Assembly (NCBI GenBank): GCA_003427395.1
Contig: BFEA01000359.1
Location: forward strand, 1,298,754-1,349,431
DNA length: 50,678 nt
Origin: Chara braunii
Taxonomy: Eukaryota > Streptophyta > Charophyceae > Charales > Characeae
Direction of reading: 5' to 3'
Under the pieces are notes generated by a model. It ran no database searches. It had not been told where the DNA came from and saw only the letters and a program-made list of their open reading frames with translations. Positions 42,180-50,678 of this stretch are shown one piece after another. The position numbers and the translations under genes are program-made. The stretch's first letter is position 1. Every line of letters starts with the position of its first letter.

Positions 42180-42658
42180 CTCTCTCCCGCTCTCTCTCTT
42201 ACCTGTTACCTGTTGGCCGATCCTTTCCGCTGCCACCCCGCCCATGTGCATCCAGTCGTTCTGTCGCCTCGCCGATTCTTGTTGTCGGCCTGCCGCGATT
42301 GCCCGACATCCTGCCAAATCCCAGTCCACGACCGAGTCCTCTTCTGCCCGCGCGCCAGGATTTTTCCGCCCCTCGGCCCGGGTTCCACCTGTTCCCCCTT
42401 ACGTGCTGCCCGTCAGCGGTCCCGCGCGGAGCCACCCGTTTTCTCTTGGGACCCACACAAGGACCGTTGTTTCCTTTAGTAGTATAGGGAAGCCTTAGAT
42501 ATAGAGGCTAAACTTGGGAGTGCCCAGCAAGGCCCAGTGGATAGGAGAAAGAAGAAGCTCCCCCAAGATTGGAAAAAGAAGGGTAACCTCATGTCGTTGA
42601 CCATGACGATCAAGCGACTGAGATTGACGACTTCTCTAATCTTGGGATAGAGACAGAG
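42180..42658 (+). other. C-rich leader before the plus-strand Gypsy
   Basis: C-rich DNA without a recognised motif. It may contain remains of the 5' LTR and the start of gag, but no LTR partner is found downstream of 46612. Confidence 0.4.
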
Positions 42659-42991
42659 TTGGATGGGGTTGGAGAGAATTCAGATGGTGGTGTAACCATG
42701 CCCACTAGACAAAAGACTAAGGGTGCCGGGAAGGAGAATGTAGGCCGACCAAAGGGTCAAGTTGCCCAAGGAACTCCCGCATGGGTAAAACTTGGTCTAG
42801 AGTACAAGGTATGTCGTGACCTTGTTGCTCGAGGTGCATGCATCAATTGTGGTCAGTATGGGCACACAATGAGTACTTGCAAGAGTAAACGAGGTATCGG
42901 GAAGGTAGCATCCCCTATAGTGGTTGCAGGATCTTCCCACTCTGGTGGTGCTTCTGCGAGCACTTCGCAGGGAAACACCTCGGGCCAGTAG
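42659..42991 (+). pseudogene. gag: Gag C-terminus with zinc knuckle, plus-strand Gypsy
   Basis: The frame contains CINCGQYGHTMSTC, a CCHC zinc knuckle, after a Gly/Lys-rich part, and ends with a Ser/Gly-rich tail. The capsid part of Gag is not recognisable upstream, so the element is truncated or badly decayed at its 5' side. It belongs with the pol fragments that follow on the same strand. Confidence 0.85.
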
Positions 42992-43262
42992 GAGTGTTAG
43001 CCGGTCTTACTCGTGCTGAAGTGGTAAATTTTCCTTCTCTATTTCAGACAAAGGCCAAGGCTATTGATCCACTGATCGCCCTACAGACCAATCTGGACCA
43101 ATCTGGACCAATCGATACTTTGTTCGATGGATGTGTCTGAATCCTTAGAAAAGTTAGAAAATGAGTGGTTAGAGAAAGACCCTAGAGACTCCTGTGCGAT
43201 GTTGAACAAAGGTCCACGGGGTGAACATTTCGCGGCAGAAGTCAATGTAGGTGGCCGAAGGC
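42992..43262 (+). pseudogene. Gag-protease linker of the plus-strand Gypsy
   Basis: A broken linker region. It contains a short tandem duplication (ACCAATCTGG, two and a half times near 43088-43112). It has no domain of its own. Confidence 0.4.
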
Positions 43263-43911
43263 CGGTGCCTTCGTAGACATAGGTTCTACATGAAACTTTC
43301 TCAATCGTGCTTGTGTGGATAGGTTGCGCTTAGGGGACCAAGTGCAGCGACTTAGTAGATCTGTAGCATCTACCTTAGCCAACAAGCACTCCATGGCAGT
43401 GAAAGACTATGTCAAGGAAGTAGTCTGTACCTTCTCCTATGGAGGAGGTGAACTGAGACCTAAAATCTCGTTCCTGGTTAGCGACGAGTTGCCTTTTGAT
43501 ATGTTGCTAGGCATGTACGACCTCGAGGTTGCTCAACCTCAATTCGATTGGGATAGGAAGGTGATGATCTACAAGTTGCCAAATGGTAGAACCGTTAGAT
43601 TGCAAAAGTTCAAAGCTAGCAGGCTAGTGAAAAACTACGGTTGCATGTGTGCATCTTCTTTCTATAACTATTATAAACAGAACCGCGAGGAGGGCATGTA
43701 TCTAGTTTTTGTCTCTGAAAAAATGGAGGCCGTAAAATCACCCCCAGAGATAGAAGCAGTCGTAGCGCAATACTCCGACATTCTTGAGGAGCCTAGTGGA
43801 ATGGTAGAAAGGGAGGTTGTCCATGCAATAGAAGTCGTCCTTGATAGCAAAGTACCTAGAGGACGAATCTATAGGATGTCTCCTATGGAGTTAGACGAGC
43901 TTCGCCGCTAA
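43263..43911 (+). pseudogene. pol: Aspartic protease and start of reverse transcriptase, plus-strand Gypsy
   Basis: The protease active-site region is at about 43268-43310 as AFVDIGST followed by a stop, so the D-S/T-G catalytic loop is altered to D-I-G. The second block, LPFDMLLGMYDLEVAQ, is clear. The frame goes on to the reverse transcriptase entry (VVHAIEVVLDSKVPRGRIYR, then MSPMELDELRR) and stops at TAA (43909-43911). Confidence 0.85.
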
Positions 43912-43963
43912 CTCAAGGAGCTCACAAAAGGGTTGGATTCAGCCTAGTATTTCCCCTTATGGT

Positions 43964-44503
43964 GTGCCAATTTTATTTGTTCCGAAGAAGGGGGGTACCT
44001 TGAGGATGTGCATTGACTATAGAGGCCTCAATGCCATCACCGTGAAGAACGCGGAGCCCCTGCCTCGCATTTACGACCTCTTGGGATGTCGATACTTCAC
44101 AAAGATAGATTTGAAGTCCGAATACCATCAGATTGCCATTAGACCCAAGGACCAACATGAAACCGCTTTTCAGACCAGGTCCGGTCTGTACGAGTTTGTG
44201 GTGATGTCCTTCGGTCTATGCAATGCTCCTGGAATATTCCAGCACACCATGAATTGGATCTTTCATGACTACTTAGACAATTTTATTGTCGTGTATTTCG
44301 ACGATATTGTTATCTTTAGTAGGGTTGTAGAGGAGCACACTGAGCACATGAAAACAGTGTTAGGGTTTCTAAGACGACACAAATACGAGGTTAACTTGAA
44401 GAAATGCGAATTCGGTCACACCAAGATCTTGTACTTGGGTCATGAGATTTTCGTGGACGGTTTGAGGCCGGATGATGCTAAATTGACCAGCATACGTGAC
44501 TGA
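43964..44503 (+). pseudogene. pol: Reverse transcriptase, plus-strand Gypsy
   Basis: Palm and thumb with [49 protein letters not shown] and the catalytic FIVVYFDDIVIFS (Y-F-D-D, intact here, unlike the split copy). The frame ends at TGA (44501-44503) and continues in the same frame into RNase H. Confidence 0.93.
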
Positions 44504-44518
44504 CCCAGACCTCAGTCT

Positions 44519-45183
44519 GTGACTGAGGTGAGGTCATTTTTGGGGATGACAGGTTACTATCGTCCTTTTGTAAAGAACTATAGCACTATAGCCTCCCCTC
44601 TAACTAAACTCACGTGCCTTGACACCCCTTGGGAGTGGACAAAGGAGTGTGAGGCAGCCTTCAAGAAATTGAAGCATGCACTGACACACTATGAAGACCT
44701 TAAACTGCCAGATCTTGAGCAGCCCTTTTTTGTGATCATAGACGCCAACCAATACGGCATAGGCGCAGTCGTTGCGCAAAAGGAGGGGAAAAAATTAAGG
44801 CTGATCGAGTACATGAGCAAAAAGATGCCATCTCATAAATCAGCTGAGTCCACGTATGAGCGCGAGCTTTATGCCCTCTATAGAGCGCTAGTCCATTGGA
44901 AACATTACCTACTAGGCAAATTCTTCTATCTGAGAATCTGACCAAGACTTTGCGCTGGATGAAGACACAACCTGTGCTCTCCGACGCACTCAAGAGGTGG
45001 ATACAAGTGATAGATATGTATGATTTCCAGCTCGACCCTCTGAAAGGAAAGTACAACAAGGTGGATGATTCACTACCGCGTAGGGCAGACTATTTGGGCG
45101 CACTAGTAACCGAGTTCGGTATTTCAGATGACCTAACTCGATCTATGGTGGAAGCCTATCAAGAAGACAAGTGTAATGTCTGA
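44519..45183 (+). pseudogene. pol: RNase H and linker, plus-strand Gypsy
   Basis: FLGMTGYYRPFVKNYSTIAS is the connection. RNase H shows the Asp in FVIIDANQYGIGAVV and the Glu in STYERELYALYRAL. A frameshift near 44938 moves the end (TLRWMKTQPVLSDALKRW) into another frame, and the SDH-type Asp is lost there. Then comes LDPLKGKYNKVDDSLPRRAD, the linker to the integrase. Confidence 0.9.
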
Positions 45184-45805
45184 GATCATTCACAAACTAG
45201 AGACTAAAGATAAGGCTACCTCCGATGAGTTTGTGTTGGTTGACGGATTGTTGTTTCTTGAGAAGGTTGGGAATAAACGCTCATGTATTCCGGATAGAGA
45301 GTCGTTGCGTAGTTTATTTTTAGGTGAATGTCACGATGCAACTGGACATTTTGGTTATAAAAAGACAGCTGCAAACTTAGTGCAGAAATTTTGGTGGCCC
45401 ACAATGATGAATGATGCGAAAAAGTATGTAGAGACTTGCGAGGTTTGTCAACACGACAAGCCAAGGACGCAGGCACAACTTGGGCTGATCAAGCCCTTGC
45501 CTATCCCTGTTGGTCCTGGTCAGAGTGTGTCCATGGACTTCATGGATACTCTCGTGACCAGCAAGAGCGAAAAAAGGCACATCTTTGTCACTGTAGACAG
45601 ATTCACTAAGTATGCCAGACTAATACCTATGTCTGAGACAACTAGAACTGACCTCGCCATCAAGCTATTTCTGGACAACTGGGTACGCGACTTTCGTTTC
45701 CGTAAGTCTATTGTAAGCAATAGGGATGTGAGATTCACTAGCGAACTGTGGCAAAGCACAACCCAACAGCACTCGAGTGCAAATGGCATCGGGGAACCGC
45801 CCTGA
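45184..45805 (+). pseudogene. pol: Integrase zinc domain and catalytic core, plus-strand Gypsy
   Basis: The zinc-binding region reads HDATGHFGYKKTAANLVQKF, then CEVCQHDK (H-x4-H and C-x2-C). The core has the first Asp in SVSMDFMDTL and the second in IVSNRDVRFTSELW. A frameshift at about 45765-45790 takes the Glu-bearing part (SNGQDEQMNRVVQHLL) into the next fragment. Confidence 0.92.
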
Positions 45806-46612
45806 GTCAAATGGCCAGGATGAACAGATGAACCGAGTAGTGCAACACCTGCTTCAGCATCACATCAAGCCAAGTCAGGATGACTGGAACGAGAAGTTAC
45901 CCCTCGTCGCCAGCCTGTACAATAACGCTGTGCACAGCACTACTAGCATGACTCCCAACCAACGGCATCTTGGTTGGAAGCCTAGATCTAAGATCCGCAC
46001 TTGACTTCCTGTTGCCCGAAAATTAGCCAACCGCAACACCTGGTAGCATAGAGTTTGTTGTCAAGTACGAACAGATGCTACAGCAGGCTGTAGAACACAT
46101 CAAGAAAACTCAAGATGCCATGGTCGTATTTGAGAACAGACACAAACGACCGTCTGGGTAAAATCATTTGAACTGGGGCAAGAGCTGTGGATTTCACGCA
46201 AACTGATGCCACAATATTTTGGGCCCTGGGAGATCTTAAATATAGTGGGAGATCAACCAGATGGACCATCATATGTCATTCGCATCCCTGGTCACCTACG
46301 TACTCACCCTGTTTTCTATGCATCCAAGCTGGCACCTTTCGCTCTCACTGACCAGTTTCCCTCTAGCTGCCCCCAACCATGAGCGGACATGTGGACATCA
46401 ATGACATCGTTGAGCACGAGCTGATGCCTGTGCCCAAGCCTCCAGGCAGAGGACATCCACTGAAGCCATAGATGCAGTGCCGGGTGCGATTCAGACATCA
46501 CACTGATCCTCAAGAAGACCAGTGGTTCACAAGAGAAGAATTAATGAAGACTGCTCCCCAAATTATCTCCAGTTATGAAAGAAACTTGAAAGGGAAGCAG
46601 ACTGCTATGTAA
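45777..46612 (+). pseudogene. pol: Integrase C-terminal region, plus-strand Gypsy
   Basis: Starts with the core Glu block (SNGQDEQMNRVVQHL) and LYNNAVHSTTSMTPNQ. After stops near 46003 another frame has LMPQYFGPWEILNIV and RTHPVFYASKLAPFAL, followed by DINDIVEHELMPVPKPPGRG (chromodomain-like) and DQWFTREELMKTAPQII. It ends at TAA/TAG near 46610. The tail parallels that of the split minus-strand copy, so both elements are of the same clade. Confidence 0.88.
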
Positions 46613-47275
46613 AAACTTCTTAGAGGACTATCGAAGTAGTAGGAGGGACTGCGGGGGTTAGGCCTTGGCATAGGGCCCTGCGACAGGCGCGTGCCCGCCC
46701 TAAGTGAAGGCGGGACCCCTTGAATATCAATGCGCCCTGAACTCGTCAATTTTTTTTGCAAATCTTGGTCGGCGCCAGACAGTTGTCACGCGCCAATTGG
46801 TGACATCCGCCTTGCTCGTGAGAGTCCAAAATATTCGTGAGCCTTCCAGGCTCTTCCAGCAATGTGGTAGAAGCAGTGAGCATCACCCACTTGAGCCTGG
46901 GTGGTTGGGCATGCCTAACCAATTCGGTCCCAGGCCACTATCTGAACGGGCCTGGGCGCAGACACTTTGGCCGAGACTGAAGCTACTGGGAAACTTGGTC
47001 TCACGTGGAGGAAAGTGCCCACCACTTTCCATATAGGGAAGGGAGGGCACATGTGAGGGGATTTGTGCACTTGCTTGTTGATGCGGCATCGCTGCTGGAG
47101 CGAAGTGCTTGCTGGCTGCTGTGCTAGTGCAAGGCAAGATTGTGTGCGCGCGTGCGGTCGTGCAAAAGCAGGGCGCTGCTGAGGGCAGCGCCATAGCCAG
47201 CCACAGTCAGGCTGGGCTTGGACAGGGTCAGCAGAGGTGGTGGTGGTCTTCGTGTATAGGGTGAAGAAGAGAGAT

Positions 47276-47280
<5 letters not shown>
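46613..47280. other. 3' flank of the plus-strand Gypsy, no LTR recognised
   Basis: A purine-rich stretch (GAAGTAGTAGGAGGGACTGCGGGGG at about 46630-46655, with one CTGC interruption) could be the polypurine tract, but no LTR partner is found upstream of 42659. From about 46990 on the sequence resembles 48780-49350. Confidence 0.35.
46691..46714. repeat. 24-bp hairpin repeat, copy 1 (copy 2 at 48388-48411)
   Basis: GTGCCCGCCCTAAGTGAAGG, then CGGG. The two copies are identical over 24 bp while the flanks differ. The stem CCCGCC/GGCGGG encloses CTAAGTGAA. Confidence 0.7.

Positions 47281-47356
<76 letters not shown>
47281..47356. repeat. (GA)n microsatellite
   Basis: About 75 bp of GA repeat. 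Confidence 0.95.
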
Positions 47357-47357
<1 letters not shown>

Positions 47358-47730
47358 GAAGATGATGATGTGAGGGCACATACCTAGTATTGGCGAAGGT
47401 CTGCATGGGTCGACATCTTCAAGGACTTCGGTTCTGCTGCTGATGTCAACAGTTGCATTGTCAATTTGTAGGCTGGAAGTAGTTGTGTGATAGTAGGCTG
47501 TGCGCTGAGCGCCAAGTAGGCAGAAGGGCTCTGGATACTTATGTTGGTGATGACGAGCTTATGCTCATTGACATTTGGATTCAGTACTTTGGTTCTCCTT
47601 TGGTGATACATCGGTGCAGTTCTTCTTTCTGGACAATGTCCGACTTGTTGGCTTTCAATGTGATTTTGCAATCTGGAATCTGTCATTTCGCTATTGCTCA
47701 TTTTCCTTGCATTTCTTTTTTTTTTTCGCT
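47357..47730. repeat. Diverged duplicate of 48990-49370
   Basis: Both copies share the path GTCGACATC or TTGACATC, TGTAGGCTG or GATAGGCTGTA, GCGCCAAG or GCGCCATTC, ATTGACATTTGGATT or ACATTGACTCACGATT, and TTTCAATGTGATTTTGCAAT or TTCAGTGTGATATTGCAT, CTGGA. There is no coding content. Confidence 0.5.
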
Positions 47731-47847
47731 TTTTTTTTTCTTTTGTGTGGCCATCCTTCCGCGGGGAACCTCCGTCATCATCTCTCCCTCCTGTCAGTGT
47801 TCTCCCTCCTCCATCTCACTGTCATACATCTCTCCTCCACTCCCAAC
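47731..47847. repeat. 117-bp near-identical direct repeat, copy 1
   Basis: Matches 48197-48313 at an offset of 466 bp with about three substitutions after the poly-T run. The DNA is pyrimidine-rich (CCTCCATCTC...). Confidence 0.85.
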
Positions 47848-48196
47848 CTCCTCCCTTATCTTTTTTCCTTCTCCCTTTCTCAATCCAAGATCCTTCCTTC
47901 CTCCGCCTTTCTACATCGCCCATCCTTCCTCCCTCTTCACTTCTTTGTCGGCCCTCCTCTGCCGTGACCCTCATAGTTGTCGCCTCTTTGCTCCCTCGAC
48001 ATCTTTCCCTGTCGTCGCGTTCCTCCCTCCTATTCTTCCTTCATTTACCTTCCTCTACATGTCTTTTAAATTCTTTTTCATTTTCTTTTTTGTTTATTCC
48101 GATTGTTCAGAAAAGTTAGAGAAAACGGAAAACATGGATTTCTTTTTTCGTAATTGACTTATTGGCACACCAACTGGGCTTTCTTTTTTTTTTTCC

Positions 48197-48313
48197 CTTT
48201 TTTTTCTTTTGTGTGGCCATCCTTCCGCTGGGAACCTCCGTCATCATCTCTCCCTCCTGCCAGGGTTCTCCCTCCTCCATCTCACTGTCATACATCTCTC
48301 CTCCACTCCCAAC
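48197..48313. repeat. 117-bp near-identical direct repeat, copy 2
   Basis: Partner of 47731-47847. A shorter related block (CCTCCTCCCTTATCTTTT, then CCTTCTCCCTTTC) that follows copy 1 recurs at 49370-49405. Confidence 0.85.
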
Positions 48314-49500
48314 TGTGAGGATTGAGCCCTCAAGTAGGGGCCTTGCCATGATGTACATGTTCTTGGCTAAGGCACCAGCAAGCCTAGTGCCCGCCCTAAG
48401 TGAAGGCGGGCCAGCAAAGCAACAAGAGCCCTCTGTGCCAACATTTCACGAAGTGGGGTCTATACAGTTGCAGCACGCCAGTTGGTTGGAGTGCACCGAG
48501 TCTCGGAATTCAGCAAATGCTGAATTGCCCAGGGCCTCTGAGTTAGTTAGGCCCCCTGGGCACTCGAACGTGAGGCCGACAATGCATGCTGGGTAGAGAG
48601 GCCGAAAATGCCAAAGGGAAATCGGCCCACTATCTGAATCTGGCCGCAGGCCTTGATGAAAGAGGCGCAACTGCATTGCCCCGGGGCCCAACTGTATCGG
48701 GTAGGCTTCAGCCTCTGGGTCCCGGTCAAAGGCTGAAGGACGGCCGCCCACACGCTTCACTGGCATATAGGCAAGCAGGGCGAGTGGGCAGGGATCTTGG
48801 CCAATGCTGGCATTGCGGGCACGCTGCGCGGATGCATGTGTGCTGCGCTATGCATGAGCAGTGTTGCGCTGAGGTGAAGCAGGCAAGCGCTAGGCGGTAG
48901 GGCGCTGCCTGCATGCAAGGCACTGGCGGCCATAGCCGGGCCGCATGAGGGTGCATTGAGGGTGTAGGGCGAAGGTGGTCTTCGGAGGTGAAGGGCGCTG
49001 TGTGGGTAACAAGGGAGAGTGTGGGGAAGAGGACAAGTACCTGGTGATGGTGGAGGTCGGCATTGGTGTTGACATCATCACTCGCTGGTAGTCAAGTTGT
49101 CTGGTTGCTTTCATTGCTGTAGTTGTAGGATAGGCTGTAGAGTAGATAGGGCGCCTGGCGCCATTCACAAGAGAGAGCTACATTTGGGTTATGCTGTTGG
49201 TGTTGCCCTGTTGGGCATGGACATTGACTCACGATTCTTCTGTATCATTCTCAATTGGATGGTTATTCGGTTCCATTGTACTATCTGCTTTGGCTTTGAA
49301 TACTTGGACTTCAGTGTGATATTGCATTCTGGATTTTTGTGCTTCGTCCATACTCATGTTCCTTGCACAACCTCCTCCCTTATCTTTTCTCCTTCTCCCT
49401 TTCCTCGTCGTACACCATTCCTCCTCCCTCCCTTCTCATTCTTCCTTCCTTCATCTGTCCTTTGTCCATGTTCCCATTCCATGCAACCCGGTTTTTTTTT
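48314..49500. other. Non-coding duplicated DNA
   Basis: Contains the second copy of the 24-bp hairpin repeat (48388-48411) and the diverged duplicate of 47060-47730 (from about 48780). No protein family is recognised. The segment ends in C/T-rich sequence and a poly-T run (49493-49512). Confidence 0.45.
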
Positions 49501-50598
49501 TTTTTTTTTTTTGGTTATATTAAACAAAGTTTAGTATACTGGAAAAGGGGGGAGGGTGTAGAGGGGGAAAGGGGGGNAAAGGGGGGAGGGGTAGAGAGAG
49601 GGTGTTCGAGAGGGAAGCAGAAAAGAAAGGCCGACATCCGTGTTTGAAGTGTTTGTTCTGTATGTCGTGTGGGGGAGGATGTCGACCAAGCATTCCAGAA
49701 GCAGATTAAGCAGCGCTCCATCCATGACAGCGCCACGCAGCCACCGAGAAACACCGCACTATAGTAGTATACCTTCGTATTAAAAGAAAAAATATTTGAC
49801 AATTGTAATCAGCGCACCAGGTGCATACGCCTGAAGGTGCACAACGCACCGCGCACTGTGCGCGCATGGGAAAACCCGCACACAGCGCCTGACGCACCGA
49901 CGTGGACTGTGCACCGCATGAGAGCGCCACAAGTACGACTTAAATACCTTTCTTAGCTGTGTTTACTTTGACTTTCTTAGGGGTACCCCTTTCATTTATT
50001 ATTGGACCTCCCCTTTTACTATGCCTCTCACGTACAAGGCTGGCCAAGCTGGCCTTCAATTGAAGGTAACTTTGTCTTATGAAACCCGTTTGGAAAAGCA
50101 AAGCAAAAAAACACAAAAATGATTTGGGAGCGAAGCTGTGTGAAAAACAGTTGCTGGAAAGGCAAACCACTCAAACAATTAACTTTTAATTCAAAAAGGT
50201 GTCTGCTGGACGAACTTCCACAAGTCGTATCGCTCTCTTCTGATTGTGGTTGAGCGCCAGCTGCCCACATCCATGTCTGCCTTAACGACAAACTTGCACG
50301 TTATCAATGGAGGCCGAGTGAAGGGGGAGGTATACTCCTGTTCATTTTACTTCAGATCTTCAGCTTATGTTTGTGGTGACAATAGGTGTGCGTGTGTGTA
50401 TTGTCATGTCCGCCAGACACAACTCCACAAAAAAAAAAAAAAGCATGAACGTGCCAGACTGTTTCGCTGGACTTTCTGCATCGATGTCCAATCACAACAA
50501 GGGTGGAAGTAGAACATTGCTATAACGATCCTGTAGACTGTCCTCGGTACAGCCTCCAGATGAGCCAGTGAGAGTGCCTGCGTGTCTGCGGTGTCACC
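49501..50598. other. Spacer with low-complexity tracts, no gene
   Basis: A G-rich tract at about 49546-49610 (with one N at 49577), then unique DNA. At 49850-49864 CGCGCAC-T-GTGCGCG is a perfect 7-bp-arm palindrome within a stretch dense in GCGCACC and GGTGC words (49811-49920). Nothing else is seen. Confidence 0.4.
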
Positions 50599-50604
50599 TA
50601 CGTG

Positions 50605-50678
<74 letters not shown>
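50605..50678. repeat. (GA)n microsatellite at the window end
   Basis: GA repeat to the last base. The end of the window or contig inside a microsatellite is typical of an assembly break. Confidence 0.95.

Overview
The window is eukaryotic nuclear DNA from a large, repeat-loaded genome. It holds two Ty3/Gypsy retrotransposons in opposite orientations, long CT/CA/GA microsatellites, tRNA-like (pol III A/B-box) repeat heads, assembly gaps and almost no intact host gene. The general look suits a streptophyte (charophyte-type) alga such as Chara, but that is an impression from gene style, not a proof.

Layout. (1) 1-2095: a GC-rich edge, a 1.9-kb non-coding repeat (R1) and a 68-bp module. (2) 2138-4511 and 33083-36263: the 3' and 5' halves of ONE minus-strand Ty3/Gypsy element. 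The reverse transcriptase is cut between its NAP motif and its catalytic Y-x-D-D motif. (3) The intervening DNA is explained by two nested insertions. The larger, 4512-32484 (27,973 bp), has terminal inverted repeats starting AACG and a 4-bp target duplication (AAAT). The smaller, 32499-33075, has a 7-bp duplication (TCATACA). (4) 36264-42500: leader/LTR-like DNA of the minus-strand Gypsy, then a field of microsatellites and a duplicated segment. That segment contains an exact Nextera mate-pair junction (40395-40432), which is a library artefact. (5) 42500-46612: a second, decayed, plus-strand Ty3/Gypsy. (6) 46613-50678: non-coding duplicated DNA ending in (GA)n.

The 28-kb TIR element is the main find. 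From left to right it carries: a decayed minus-strand gene resembling the DUF7869-type, DDE-like family (DGMDQ, QADN-C-RENKN and HTHTDVD motifs); about 6 kb of tandem arrays rich in a short palindrome (arm GTCGTGTT, spacer, arm AACACGAC); duplicated TATA-containing promoter-like cassettes; an unrecognised ORF split by a second-level insertion (15847-23323); a second palindrome cluster; a plus-strand polyprotein of about 1,600 codons with a possible ParB-like fold followed by a Rossmann / permuted-methyltransferase-like motif; and a plus-strand protein ending in a Ulp1/SENP (C48) peptidase that has lost its catalytic centre. All its genes are broken by stops and frameshifts, so it is a fossil. 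No single known superfamily that I can name has this set of parts.

The second-level insertion (15847-23323) contains a 2.19-kb LTR-like unit (TGTT...AACA). A polypurine tract lies upstream of it and a primer-binding-like site downstream, the inverse of normal LTR-element order. Inside it is an array of nine hairpins that share one loop sequence while their stems differ and co-vary, which is good evidence of a selected RNA structure.
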